Shown here piece by piece: positions 42,506 to 50,789 of a stretch of 50,833 bases of DNA. Position 1 is the first letter of the stretch. Every line of letters begins with the position of its first letter. The DNA lies in the NCBI GenBank assembly GCA_902781455.1, contig CACZJF010000024.1:1-50833 (forward strand), given 5' to 3'. The stretch is from an uncultured Lachnospiraceae bacterium (GTDB taxonomy: Bacteria > Bacillota > Clostridia > Lachnospirales > Lachnospiraceae). Made by a program: the position numbers and the translations under genes. The notes beneath the pieces are model-generated. The model had not been told where the DNA came from. It saw only the letters and a program-made list of their open reading frames with translations, and did no database searches.

Positions 42506-42541
42506 AAGCAATAATTCGGAAACATAAAGCAATAATTGTGA
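42506..42541 (+). promoter_or_regulatory. AraC-type direct-repeat operator at a weak promoter
   Basis: AAGCAATAATT occurs at 42506-42516 and 42527-42537, exactly 21 bp apart (two helical turns), in the same orientation. This is the usual layout of AraC-family sites. The second copy runs into TTGTGA (42536-42541), a possible -35, with TCTGAT 17 bp later as a weak -10, which fits an activator-dependent promoter. A related half-site on the other strand, GCAATTATT, lies at 42340-42348 near the regulator's own start. Confidence 0.55.
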
Positions 42542-42662
42542 AGAGTATAGCGCATATATCTGATATGGTTATATCAACAAATTGCGTCCCGTACGCTTGG
42601 GAGACGAGGACGCTGGTTCCGGCAGGGAGGCTGCCGGTGGTTTCCGAAAAGGAGGAAGGAAT

Positions 42663-43970
42663 ATGAATAGAAAAGCTGTTTCTGTATTGCTGTCGCTCAC
42701 GATGGGAGCCAGCCTGCTGGCCACCGCTCCCATGACGGCCATGGCAGATGACGAAGTGCAGGAGATCACCTGGATGTTCTGGGATGAACTGGACACCACC
42801 ACAGACCTGATCTCGCTGGGATTCAAGGATGTGATCGACCGCTTTAATGAAGATTATGAAGGTGTGTATCATGTCACCCCGATTACCACACAGCTGGAGC
42901 CGTATTACACTGAGCTGAATGCGATGATCGCTGCGGGTGAGACCCCGGATGTCTTCATCGTCAGCCCGGGCCCGAACCTGACCGACTATGTGGCACCTGG
43001 CGTTGCCGCGCCGCTGGATGAGTACCTTGAGGCCGATGGCTGGAAGGACACCTTCTCCAGTGACGCTGTTTTCTCACAGCAGACCTATGACGGAAAGATC
43101 TACGCAGTTCCGCTGAACATCGCGGCTGCCTGCTGCTATTACAACAAGGACATCTTCGAAGAAGCAGGTGTGGAAGTTCCGACTACATATGACGAGCTTC
43201 TGGATGCCTGCGCGAAGATCAAGGAAGCCGGCTATACCCCGATTACCATCAGCGCCGGTACCGCATGGTGCCTGTCCATGCTGGCCGGTTATCTCTGCGA
43301 CAGAGAGGGTGTCGACCTTGCGGCCATCAACTCCGGTGAGGAAAGCTGGGTACAGGATAAGACCATCGCAGCCGGAGAGAAGCTGCTTGAGCTGAGCCAG
43401 TACTTCCAGGAGACCGCAGCGGGCGATTCCAACGATGACGCGACTCTGGCATTTGCGATGGGTGATGCGGCGATCCTGATCCAGGGTTCCTGGGCGATCG
43501 GCCAGATGAATGGTCTTGATGACGAGATCGAGAACAAGTGCGGCGTGTTCCAGTTCCCGGCTATCGAGGGCGGAAATGATCCGAACAGGGTTATCGCAAA
43601 GTCTGACTCTCTGGCGATGAGCTCCAGCACCGAGCATCCGGAAGCGGCTATTGCCCTGATGAAGTACTTCACGGATGACGAAGCGCAGAAGTACACTGCG
43701 GAAGTCGGCGGAAAAATCCCGGTCACCAATGTTGAGTTTGACCTTTCTGTAGCACCGGCACAGCTGGCGGAAGTTATGGAGATCTTTGGAAACGCGACCG
43801 GAACCTTCGGATTCTATAATGAGTCCCTGGTATCCTCCGATGCGGGATCTGAGTTCGACAACCAGATGGTTTCGATCTTCCAGCAGGAGAAGACTCCGGA
43901 AGAAGCATTCCAGGCTGTAGAAGACTGGTATGTGGATAACGGCTACAGAAGCGCTGAAGAGACAGAGTAA
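42663..43970 (+). CDS. Extracellular sugar-binding protein (family 1), second locus, without lipobox
   Basis: A 435-residue solute-binding protein. Residues 1-29 form a signal peptide ending PMTAMADDE, again with no lipobox cysteine. The mature part has ITWMFWDELDTTTD, FNEDYEGVYHVTPI and MIAAGETPDVFIVSPGP, typical of family 1 oligosaccharide binders. ATG 42663 is set by AAGGAGG; a longer frame from 42582 is rejected. The leader contains a small hairpin (CCGGCAG-GGAGG-CTGCCGG near 42618-42636). A strong terminator follows before the permeases. Probably activated by the divergent AraC protein. Confidence 0.9.
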   Translation: MNRKAVSVLLSLTMGASLLATAPMTAMADDEVQEITWMFWDELDTTTDLISLGFKDVIDRFNEDYEGVYHVTPITTQLEPYYTELNAMIAAGETPDVFIVSPGPNLTDYVAPGVAAPLDEYLEADGWKDTFSSDAVFSQQTYDGKIYAVPLNIAAACCYYNKDIFEEAGVEVPTTYDELLDACAKIKEAGYTPITISAGTAWCLSMLAGYLCDREGVDLAAINSGEESWVQDKTIAAGEKLLELSQYFQETAAGDSNDDATLAFAMGDAAILIQGSWAIGQMNGLDDEIENKCGVFQFPAIEGGNDPNRVIAKSDSLAMSSSTEHPEAAIALMKYFTDDEAQKYTAEVGGKIPVTNVEFDLSVAPAQLAEVMEIFGNATGTFGFYNESLVSSDAGSEFDNQMVSIFQQEKTPEEAFQAVEDWYVDNGYRSAEETE

Positions 43971-44003
43971 CTCTTCTGACTTAGAATTGGAGCTATATAG
44001 TCC

Positions 44004-44040
44004 AAAGGTGGGACTGCCTTCGGGCAGTCCCACCTTTATT
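44004..44040 (+). terminator. Strong hairpin terminator/attenuator after the second binding protein
   Basis: A 15-bp perfect stem (AAAGGTGGGACTGCC and its complement) is capped by TTCG and followed by a short T-rich end. As in the first locus, it sits between binding protein and permeases and would lower permease expression. Confidence 0.8.
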
Positions 44041-44131
44041 CAAAAACGGAGGGTCTGTATCGTACCCGCTGCCCGGACTGCTGTGCACTTCACGATAAAA
44101 TAAACCGGGCGGGTATCATGGAGAAAGAATT

Positions 44132-45031
44132 ATGGATAAACTGCTAAGAGATAAGAAGGCAATCATCCTGTTTGTCGCGCCGGCACTGGTCCTGTTTACG
44201 GCGATCCTGTTCGTTCCGATCGGAACTTCCTTCTACTATGCGCTGTGCGATTATGACAAAAAGACGATGACCTATAATTTCATCGGGTTAGGGAACTTTG
44301 TAAGACTGTCAAAGGACCCGGATATGGCGATCGCGTTGAAGAATTCGCTCTTCTTCCTGGTGTTCTCGTGTGTATCACAGCTGATCTTCGGTCTGCTGTT
44401 CGCAGCGCTTCTGACAAATATCAACAAAGGCAGGAACCTGTTTAAGAATGTCATCTATCTTCCCTGTGTCCTGTCCTCTGCGGCACTGGGTCTTCTGTGG
44501 GCATTCCTGTTCCATGCGAAGGTTGGTATCAACAATGTGCTTGGCGCCATGGGGCTCCCGCAGCCGGCCTGGCTGTATTCGACGGCCGGATTCATTACGC
44601 TTCCCATGTGGGTCATCGCTTTCGTTGCTCTGTGGCAGTACGTCGGCCAGTCCATGATGCTCTATATGGCGCAGATCTCCGGTATCAGCAAGTCCCTTTA
44701 TGAGGCATCCTACATTGACGGTGCAAGCAAGGTTCAGGCGTTCCGGTATATCACGCTCCCGCTGGTCAAACCGATGATCGGAACAGCCATGAGTCTGAAC
44801 GCGATCGGCTCTCTGAAATTCTTCGATCTGATCTACTCCATGCTTGGCGATAAGACGGAGAATCTGAAGATGGACGTTCTTGCCACTTACCTGTACAGGA
44901 CCGGCTTCTCCAGCAAGGGCGGAAACCATTACGGCAGGGCGAGTGCGATCGGCGTGATTCTTGTCGTCCTGTGTCTGTTGGCAACAGCCATCATCAACAA
45001 GCTGTTCAAATCAGAGAATTATGAGATGTAA
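44132..45031 (+). CDS. Sugar ABC transporter permease (MalF-type), second locus
   Basis: A 299-residue permease with six helices; the EAA loop reads EASYIDGASKVQAFRYITLPLVKP. Upstream, TACCC/GGGTA and GCCCGG/CCGGGC (44063-44076 with 44105-44115) can form a hairpin ending just before the ribosome site GGAGAAAG, which may tune translation. It is 13 bp from the second permease. As in the first locus, no ATPase gene is present. Confidence 0.9.
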   Translation: MDKLLRDKKAIILFVAPALVLFTAILFVPIGTSFYYALCDYDKKTMTYNFIGLGNFVRLSKDPDMAIALKNSLFFLVFSCVSQLIFGLLFAALLTNINKGRNLFKNVIYLPCVLSSAALGLLWAFLFHAKVGINNVLGAMGLPQPAWLYSTAGFITLPMWVIAFVALWQYVGQSMMLYMAQISGISKSLYEASYIDGASKVQAFRYITLPLVKPMIGTAMSLNAIGSLKFFDLIYSMLGDKTENLKMDVLATYLYRTGFSSKGGNHYGRASAIGVILVVLCLLATAIINKLFKSENYEM

Positions 45032-45044
45032 GGGGGGAGTAAAG

Positions 45045-45884
45045 ATGGAAAAGAATAAAAAACCTGTCAAAGCCTCAACCGTACTGATCTATGTTTTCTT
45101 CTGTTTGATGATGGTGCTTTATCTTGCACCGCTCGCCTGGATTGCCCTGACATCCGTGAAAGACAGGGCAGAGATCTATAAGTCCCCGTTCGGATGGCCG
45201 ACAGAGTTCCATTGGGAAAACTATGTGATAGCCTGGACAAAAGGCAAGCTGGGGATTGCCATGCTGAACTCACTGATCGTCTGCGTGGTTACTTTGATCC
45301 TGACCCTTATTATAGGCTCCATGGCGGCATTTGCCATCGCAAGAATGAAGTGGAAACTGTCCGGAGCTGCGATGATCTACATTCTAATCGGCATGATGAT
45401 TCCGGTTCACTGCGTTCTGATCCCGCTATTCGTGCGCTTCGCGGGTTGGCACCTGAATAACAATCTGATTGGTCTGATCCTGCCCTACCTGACGTTCTCG
45501 CTGCCGACCTGTGTGTTTATCATGTCGGGCTTTTTCCGAAGTATACCGAATGAGCTTCTGGAGTCGGCCTGCATGGATGGCTGTTCAATCTATCAGATCT
45601 TCTTTAGCATCTGCTTTCCTCTGGCGAGAACCGGGCTCTTTGTTACCGGCCTGATGACCTTCATCGGAAACTGGAACGAGCTGCTGCTGGCTCTGGTTTT
45701 TATGTCAGACGGAAACAAAAAAACCTTGCCGGTTGCACTGACGAAATTTGTTACGCCCTACCAGACAAACTATCATTTCATGTTCCCGGCAATCGTGATC
45801 GCGATTATTCCGACCATTATTGTTTACTGCCTGTTTAGTAACCAGATCGTTGATGGTCTGACGACCGGTGCTGTCAAGGGCTGA
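45045..45884 (+). CDS. Sugar ABC transporter permease (MalG-type), second locus
   Basis: A 279-residue permease with six helices. The EAA-like loop reads ESACMDGCSIYQIFFSICFPLAR, and the end VDGLTTGAVKG is typical. The start at 45045 (MEKNKKPVK) is set by GGGGGGAG 5-8 nt upstream; the in-frame extension back to 44961 lies inside the previous gene and is rejected. It forms the channel with the preceding permease. The GH3 gene follows 76 bp later. Confidence 0.9.
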   Translation: MEKNKKPVKASTVLIYVFFCLMMVLYLAPLAWIALTSVKDRAEIYKSPFGWPTEFHWENYVIAWTKGKLGIAMLNSLIVCVVTLILTLIIGSMAAFAIARMKWKLSGAAMIYILIGMMIPVHCVLIPLFVRFAGWHLNNNLIGLILPYLTFSLPTCVFIMSGFFRSIPNELLESACMDGCSIYQIFFSICFPLARTGLFVTGLMTFIGNWNELLLALVFMSDGNKKTLPVALTKFVTPYQTNYHFMFPAIVIAIIPTIIVYCLFSNQIVDGLTTGAVKG

Positions 45885-45960
45885 CATCATCGATCCATCA
45901 TCGCCCGGGCGATATAAAAATGAAAACAGATGCTGATTGACTTGCAAAAGAGGTGTCAAC

Positions 45961-48069
45961 ATGAACAGACAGCAAGCTAGAGAGTGCGCCAGAGCGCTGG
46001 TATCAAAGATGACCATCGCGGAGAAGATGAGTCAGCTTCGCTATGATTCCCCGGAGATCGCAAGACTGGGAATACCGGCTTACAACTGGTGGAATGAAGG
46101 CCTGCACGGTGTTGCCAGGGCAGGCACGGCGACCAGCTTCCCGCAGGCAATCGGCATGGGAGCAACCTTTGACGAAGAGCTGTTGGGTAAGATCGGCGAT
46201 GTGATCGCGACGGAAGGCCGGGCGAAGTACAATACATACAGCGCATTCGGCGACAGAGACATCTACAAGGGACTGACCTTCTGGTCGCCTAACGTCAATA
46301 TCTTCCGTGATCCCAGATGGGGACGCGGGCAGGAAACCTACGGTGAAGACCCTTATCTGACGGGTACGCTTGGTGTTTCTTTTGTAAAGGGGCTTCAGGG
46401 GGACGGCGAATATATGAAAGCCGCTGCCTGCGCCAAGCACTTCGCGGTCCATTCCGGACCGGAAGCGATCCGTCACAGCTTTGACGCCAGAGCAGACGCG
46501 AAGGATATGGCGGAGACCTATCTGCCTGCCTTCCGGCGCCTGGTGGAAGAAGCAGATGTGGAAGCTGTCATGGGCTGCTACAACCGCGTCAACGGTGAGC
46601 CGGCGTGCGGCAGCCATACCTTGCTTGCGGACATCCTGCGCGGAACCTGGAATTTCCAGGGGCATGTCGTGTCAGACTGCTGGGCAATCCGGGATTTCCA
46701 CGAGAACCATCATGTGACAGAGGATGCTGCGCACAGCGCGGCACTGGCCATCAACGAGGGCTGCGACCTGAACTGCGGAGACACCTATCAGGTGCTTCCG
46801 GAAGCATACGGCAAGGGCCTGATCTCGGAGGAGAGAATTACGGAGGCTGCCGAGCGGCTGTTTACGACAAGATTCCTCCTTGGCCTGTTCGATGAGACAG
46901 AGTACGACGAGATTCCGTACAGCGTCGTGGAATGTGAAGAACATCTTCAGCTTGCGCAGCGCTGCGCGGAGGAATCGATTGTTCTTCTGAAGAATGACGG
47001 CGTTCTTCCGCTGGATCCCGGATCCATCAGGACGCTGGGCGTTGTCGGGCCGAACGCGGATTCCAGAGCCGCGCTGATCGGAAACTATCATGGAACCAGC
47101 AGTGAGTACATCACGGTGCTGGAAGGTCTTCGCAGAGTTCTGCCGGATTCTGTCAGAATCCTTTACTCCGAAGGCTGCGCGCTGAACGCAGACAAGGTGG
47201 AGCATCTTGCTTTCGAAAATGACCGCCTGAGCGAGGCGATGATCGTGACGGACCAGTCGGACGTGACCATCGTCGTGGTCGGTCTGAATGAGACGCTGGA
47301 GGGAGAAGAGGGGGACACCGGAAACAGTGCCGCCTCGGGAGACAAGACGGATCTGTCCCTTCCACAGTCACAGATTGCCCTGATACACGCGGTGGCTTCC
47401 CAGGCAAAAGAGGCGGGGAAGAAGACCATCCTCTGCCTGATGGCAGGCAGTGATCTGGATCTGTCCTTTGCGCAGGAAAACTTTGACGCTGTCCTGATGC
47501 TCTGGTATCCGGGCGCGAGAGGCGGACTTGCGGCGGCAAGAATCCTGACCGGCGCGGTGTCACCGTCCGGCAAGCTGAATGTAACCTTCTATGATCCGGA
47601 TCGTCCGCTTCCGGCGTTTACGGATTACTCGATGAAAGACCGCACCTACCGTTATCTCGGAGGGAAACCGCAGTATCCGTTCGGATACGGTCTGACCTAT
47701 GCGGATGTGGAGGTGACCGGGGCAAGTCTGGAGCAGGATGGTCCTGCCGCGCTCATGTATGTCAGCTTTGCCAATCACAGCGCAGTACCGACATCGGAAG
47801 TGATTCAGATCTATGTGGATGCAGTAGAATCTCCTGACAGGACGCCGAATCCAAGGCTGTGCGGATTCCTCAGGGTGGACGCTCCTGCGCACCAGGAAGC
47901 GGAATGCACCATAACGCTGGACGCTGATGTGTTCCGCGTTGTCAACAAGAAGGGCGAAACCGTGCCGGGAGGGGACAGATTTGTGCTCTACGCCGGAACC
48001 TGCAGCCCGGGGGAAAGAGCCGGAGAGCTGACAGGCAGGGAGCCTGTAACGGTTGAGATCAATTTGTAA
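45961..48069 (+). CDS. Glycoside hydrolase family 3, canonical order (beta-xylosidase/beta-glucosidase type)
   Basis: A 702-residue cytosolic enzyme with no signal peptide. The TIM barrel comes first (about residues 15-300): YNWWNEGLHGVARAG, SPNVNIFRDPRWGRGQETYG and KHFAVHSGPE, with nucleophile Asp239 in VVSDCWAI. The alpha/beta C-terminal domain (about 330-560: AEESIVLLKNDGVLPL) and fibronectin-like domain (about 590-690) follow, ending near YPFGYGLTYADVEV. The NWWNEGLHG and SDCWAI patterns resemble the beta-xylosidase branch of GH3, so xylo-oligosaccharides are a fair guess for this locus. ATG 45961 lies after AGAGGTG; a TTG extension to 45937 is rejected. Confidence 0.93.
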   Translation: MNRQQARECARALVSKMTIAEKMSQLRYDSPEIARLGIPAYNWWNEGLHGVARAGTATSFPQAIGMGATFDEELLGKIGDVIATEGRAKYNTYSAFGDRDIYKGLTFWSPNVNIFRDPRWGRGQETYGEDPYLTGTLGVSFVKGLQGDGEYMKAAACAKHFAVHSGPEAIRHSFDARADAKDMAETYLPAFRRLVEEADVEAVMGCYNRVNGEPACGSHTLLADILRGTWNFQGHVVSDCWAIRDFHENHHVTEDAAHSAALAINEGCDLNCGDTYQVLPEAYGKGLISEERITEAAERLFTTRFLLGLFDETEYDEIPYSVVECEEHLQLAQRCAEESIVLLKNDGVLPLDPGSIRTLGVVGPNADSRAALIGNYHGTSSEYITVLEGLRRVLPDSVRILYSEGCALNADKVEHLAFENDRLSEAMIVTDQSDVTIVVVGLNETLEGEEGDTGNSAASGDKTDLSLPQSQIALIHAVASQAKEAGKKTILCLMAGSDLDLSFAQENFDAVLMLWYPGARGGLAAARILTGAVSPSGKLNVTFYDPDRPLPAFTDYSMKDRTYRYLGGKPQYPFGYGLTYADVEVTGASLEQDGPAALMYVSFANHSAVPTSEVIQIYVDAVESPDRTPNPRLCGFLRVDAPAHQEAECTITLDADVFRVVNKKGETVPGGDRFVLYAGTCSPGERAGELTGREPVTVEINL

Positions 48070-48131
48070 AATAATGTGAAGACAGGATGTAATAATGCAC
48101 TATTCCGCGCAGAAAACCACGGGATCATTGG

Positions 48132-48159
48132 TTGATCTGTTCAGAAAAAATGATATAAT
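48132..48159 (+). promoter_or_regulatory. Promoter of a candidate small RNA
   Basis: TTGATC (48132-48137) and a perfect TATAAT (48154-48159) are 16 bp apart. The transcript should begin near 48166 and would reach an intrinsic terminator at 48262-48305 without passing a gene. Confidence 0.65.
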
Positions 48160-48165
48160 GTGCTT

Positions 48166-48305
48166 GGGTGGGATGCAACGAGAAAGGTTGCCTGAGATGT
48201 TTCCTTGGGTGCCCGGTTTGATGTAGGGGTGCAGCAAATTAAGATACGTAGATTCCACCTGCGATCCGGCGAGGGACGGTAAAGTCACCGCCGGATCGTT
48301 TTTTT
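48166..48305 (+). ncRNA. Candidate free-standing small RNA (about 140 nt)
   Basis: The segment lies between its own promoter and an intrinsic terminator (CGATCCGGCG at 48262-48271 paired with CGCCGGATCG at 48289-48298, then seven T). It contains a GCAAC/GTTGC hairpin near 48175-48191 and G-rich stretches that can pair with CCACC. A second promoter lies after the terminator for the next gene, which argues for an independent RNA over a leader. I compared it with TPP, T-box, c-di-GMP, purine and SRP/6S consensus cores from memory and found no convincing match. The 5' and 3' ends are estimates. Confidence 0.5.
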
Positions 48306-48317
48306 GACCTGAAAATC

Positions 48318-48345
48318 TTGTAAATGCGGCAGGGAATGGTATGAT
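48318..48345 (+). promoter_or_regulatory. Promoter of the YitT gene
   Basis: TTGTAA (48318-48323) and TATGAT (48340-48345) are 16 bp apart and lie after the small-RNA terminator, 57 bp before the YitT start. Confidence 0.5.
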
Positions 48346-48401
48346 GAATCAAACGATTTATGGTAACGATGACTGGACCAGAAGGGAAGGGCAGCTTGTA
48401 T

Positions 48402-49277
48402 ATGGAATCCATCCGAAACATTCATTTTGGAAAAGACGATATCAGGAGAATCATCCTTTGTATCCTTTCGGGAATCATCATATCGCTGAATCTGCAGCTT
48501 TTGGTTCAAAGCGGCAGGATGTATCCGGGCGGGCTTTCAGGAACGACGATTCTGATTCAGGACATCTGTGACAAGTTTGCCGGGCTTCAGATTCCATACG
48601 GTCGTCTGTACCTGCTGCTCAATCTGCCGCCGATCTGGCTTGGATTCAAAAAGATCGGAACAAAGTTCACGCTTTATACCCTGATCACAGTCGGAACGGT
48701 CACATTTCTGACGGAGCTGATCCCGCAGAGCACAATTACGACAGATCCCCTTCTGGTCGCTGTGTTCGGTGGAATCATCAATGGTGCATCTATCGCGGTT
48801 GCCCTGTCGGCCGGCGCGACGACAGGAGGAACGGACTTCATCTCCATCTTTGTAACAGAGAACACCCCTGTAGACGGTTTTACAGTTATTCTGGGTTTCA
48901 ACGCGGTCATGCTGAGCATAGCCGGATTTCTGTTCGGCTGGGAAAGAGCTCTGTACTCGATCATATTCCAGTATGTATCGACAGAGGTGGTGCATTTCCT
49001 GAATACGCGTTATAAAAAGGATACTGTCTTTGTGGTCACGGATCATCCGGAGGAGATTGTCGCGAGCCTGAGAACCTGTATCAGGCATGGTGTCACGGAG
49101 ATGAAGGTACTTGGGACCTATGAAGGCCAGCAAAGAACATTGATTTATACCGTGATTTCATCGCCGGAGCTGAAGATGGTCCTGAAGGCGCTCAGAGATA
49201 CGGACCCGCAGGCTTTCGTGAATGTGGTACGGACAGAGCGGGTCACGGGAAGGTTTTATATCAAGCCCAACGATTAA
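48402..49277 (+). CDS. YitT-family membrane protein
   Basis: A 291-residue protein with five or six membrane helices in two DUF161-like repeats (SGIIISLNLQLLVQSGRMYPGGLSG and GATTGGTDFISIFVTEN). A cytoplasmic C-terminal DUF2179 domain of about 80 residues follows (KDTVFVVTDHPEEIVASL). YitT proteins are widespread in Firmicutes; their transport substrate is not settled. ATG 48402 is chosen because GGAAGG lies about 11 nt upstream and the length then fits the family; an ATG at 48360 has no ribosome site. It has its own promoter and ends in a GC-rich hairpin. Confidence 0.88.
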   Translation: MESIRNIHFGKDDIRRIILCILSGIIISLNLQLLVQSGRMYPGGLSGTTILIQDICDKFAGLQIPYGRLYLLLNLPPIWLGFKKIGTKFTLYTLITVGTVTFLTELIPQSTITTDPLLVAVFGGIINGASIAVALSAGATTGGTDFISIFVTENTPVDGFTVILGFNAVMLSIAGFLFGWERALYSIIFQYVSTEVVHFLNTRYKKDTVFVVTDHPEEIVASLRTCIRHGVTEMKVLGTYEGQQRTLIYTVISSPELKMVLKALRDTDPQAFVNVVRTERVTGRFYIKPND

Positions 49278-49279
49278 GA

Positions 49280-49302
49280 ACAGCCGGGGGCGGCCCGGCT
49301 GT
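49280..49302 (+). terminator. GC-rich hairpin after YitT
   Basis: ACAGCCGGG and CCCGGCTGT form a perfect 9-bp stem with loop GGCGG, 3 bp after the stop codon. There is no T-tract. A second inverted repeat, ACGGTACC/GGTACCGT (49316-49323 with 49346-49353), follows. Confidence 0.5.
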
Positions 49303-49355
49303 ATCTGATCCGGATACGGTACCACTGCCGGACGGTTCTTCTGAAGGTACCGTGA

Positions 49356-49466
49356 TTTCATAAGCTTCCCACAGGGATTCCAGTTATCGCCCGTCAGCAG
49401 AAGCTCTCTTTCGGGAACATAGAGGACAGCAGAGCGGACTCTGTCCCTGTCAACAAAGTCATGCAT
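49356..49466 (-). pseudogene. Fragment of an MBL-fold hydrolase gene
   Basis: On the minus strand the segment reads AVLYVPERELLLTGDNWNPC within a 37-residue stretch. This resembles the metallo-beta-lactamase-fold segment just after GHTPGS-type motifs, where proteins of this type read PERxLLxTGDxWNPC. The metal-binding HxHxDH motif and the rest of the domain are missing on both sides, and it lies between genes of opposite orientation. I read it as a relic. The rest of 49278-49738 holds only hairpins (for example GCATCTTT/AAAGATGC near 49472-49493). Confidence 0.35.
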
Positions 49467-49738
49467 ACACCCAGTGCATCTTTTATATGAAAGATGCCAG
49501 GAAATGTTCCCATACCTGAAAAGACATGTTTTTTACCTCCGGCATGCTGATATCTCTCATGGTAACCTGCTTTTTTTGCTGAAACAAGTGATGGTCCGGC
49601 GATATTTCTTTGATATTTCTTTCGGGTTTTCATTTCATCCATTGATGATGTGTGCTAAACTGTCACGCAGGTAACGCCGCATCCGGCGGCGGAATACCGG
49701 ATCAGTGATTTACAGGCTTGTGAAAAGGAGGAATGAGA

Positions 49739-50728
49739 ATGGACATGGTTCGCAGACCCGACGCAATGGAACGGATTACGACGACAGAACAGGCGCTTGC
49801 ATTTATTGAAGAGCAGGTAACGGCAATACGCAGTCAGGTGGGAGACGGCAAGGTTCTTCTGGCGCTTTCAGGAGGCGTGGATTCCTCAGTTGTCGCTGCG
49901 ATTCTGATCCGTGCGATCGGACAGCAGCTCGTATGCGTACACGTCAATCATGGTTTGCTTCGCAAGGGAGAGCCGGAGCAGGTCATCCGTGTTTTCCGTG
50001 ATGAGATGAAGGCGAATCTGATCTATGTTGACGCTGTGGATCGTTTCCTGGACAAGCTGGCCGGTGTCGCAGAGCCTGAAAAGAAGCGCCATATCATCGG
50101 TGAGGAATTTATAGATGTCTTTGCCGATGAGGCAAGAAAGCTGGAAGGGATCGGCTTCCTCGCGCAGGGAACCATCTGGCCGGATATTCTGGAGAGTGAA
50201 GCAGGCATCAAGGCGCATCACAACGCCGGAGGACTTCCCGAGGATATCGCTTCCCGGTTTGAGCTTGTCGAGCCGGTCCGGATTCTCTTCAAGGATGAAG
50301 TCCGCGTCGTAGGCAAGGCACTTGGCCTTCCGGACAGCATGGTATACCGTCAGCCATTCCCAGGCCCGGGACTTGGCGTACGCTGCCCCGGCGCCATCAC
50401 AAGAGACCGTCTGGAAGCAGTGCGGGAATCAGACGCGATCCTGAGAGAAGAATTTGAGAAGAATGGACTGGCCGGCAAGGTATGGCAGTACTTCACGGTT
50501 GTTCCGGACTTCAAGTCCACCGGCGTAAAAAACGGGAAAAGAACATTTGACTGGCCCTGCATCATCCGGGCGATCAATACAACCGATGTCATGGAAGTGA
50601 CAGTAGAACATCTGCCGGATCAGCTGATCGATCATCTCGTGCAGCGCATCATCGCGGAAGTACCGGGCATCAACCGTGTGCTGTATGATTTCACGCCGAA
50701 GCCGCCCGCAACGGTGGAGTACGAATAA
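49739..50728 (+). CDS. guaA: GMP synthase ATP-pyrophosphatase subunit, without glutaminase domain
   Basis: A 329-residue enzyme that activates XMP with ATP and aminates it to GMP. The PP-loop LALSGGVDSSVVA lies near residue 43, and QGTIWPDILES, HHNAGGLPED, RQPFPGPGLGVR and the end KPPATVEYE are GuaA landmarks. Usual bacterial GuaA has an N-terminal class I glutamine amidotransferase domain of about 190 residues; here it is absent and no such gene is in the window, so ammonia must come from a separate subunit or be used free. Split GMP synthases are typical of archaea and some bacteria. ATG 49739 is preferred over 49733, since AAGGAGG ends at 49731. Confidence 0.9.
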   Translation: MDMVRRPDAMERITTTEQALAFIEEQVTAIRSQVGDGKVLLALSGGVDSSVVAAILIRAIGQQLVCVHVNHGLLRKGEPEQVIRVFRDEMKANLIYVDAVDRFLDKLAGVAEPEKKRHIIGEEFIDVFADEARKLEGIGFLAQGTIWPDILESEAGIKAHHNAGGLPEDIASRFELVEPVRILFKDEVRVVGKALGLPDSMVYRQPFPGPGLGVRCPGAITRDRLEAVRESDAILREEFEKNGLAGKVWQYFTVVPDFKSTGVKNGKRTFDWPCIIRAINTTDVMEVTVEHLPDQLIDHLVQRIIAEVPGINRVLYDFTPKPPATVEYE

Positions 50729-50741
50729 TCCAAAATATTTC

Positions 50742-50789
50742 AGGGCAAACCATTTTATCCTGAAAAGGGCAAAATCTTTTATCCTCGAA
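50742..50789. repeat. Two 24-bp direct repeats after the GMP synthase gene
   Basis: AGGGCAAA...TTTTATCCT occurs at 50742-50765 and again, slightly diverged, from 50766, with a period of 24 bp. TTTCAGG (50738-50744) can also pair with CCTGAAA (50759-50765). No gene starts before the window ends at 50833. Confidence 0.55.

Noticed and set aside
48166-48305. Riboswitch (TPP, T-box, c-di-GMP, purine) upstream of YitT
   Set aside because: None of the conserved cores could be found by eye, and YitT has a separate promoter after the terminator. A leader of unknown class remains possible.
49278-49738. Purine riboswitch before the GMP synthase gene
   Set aside because: The conserved three-way-junction sequences are not present; only simple hairpins are seen.
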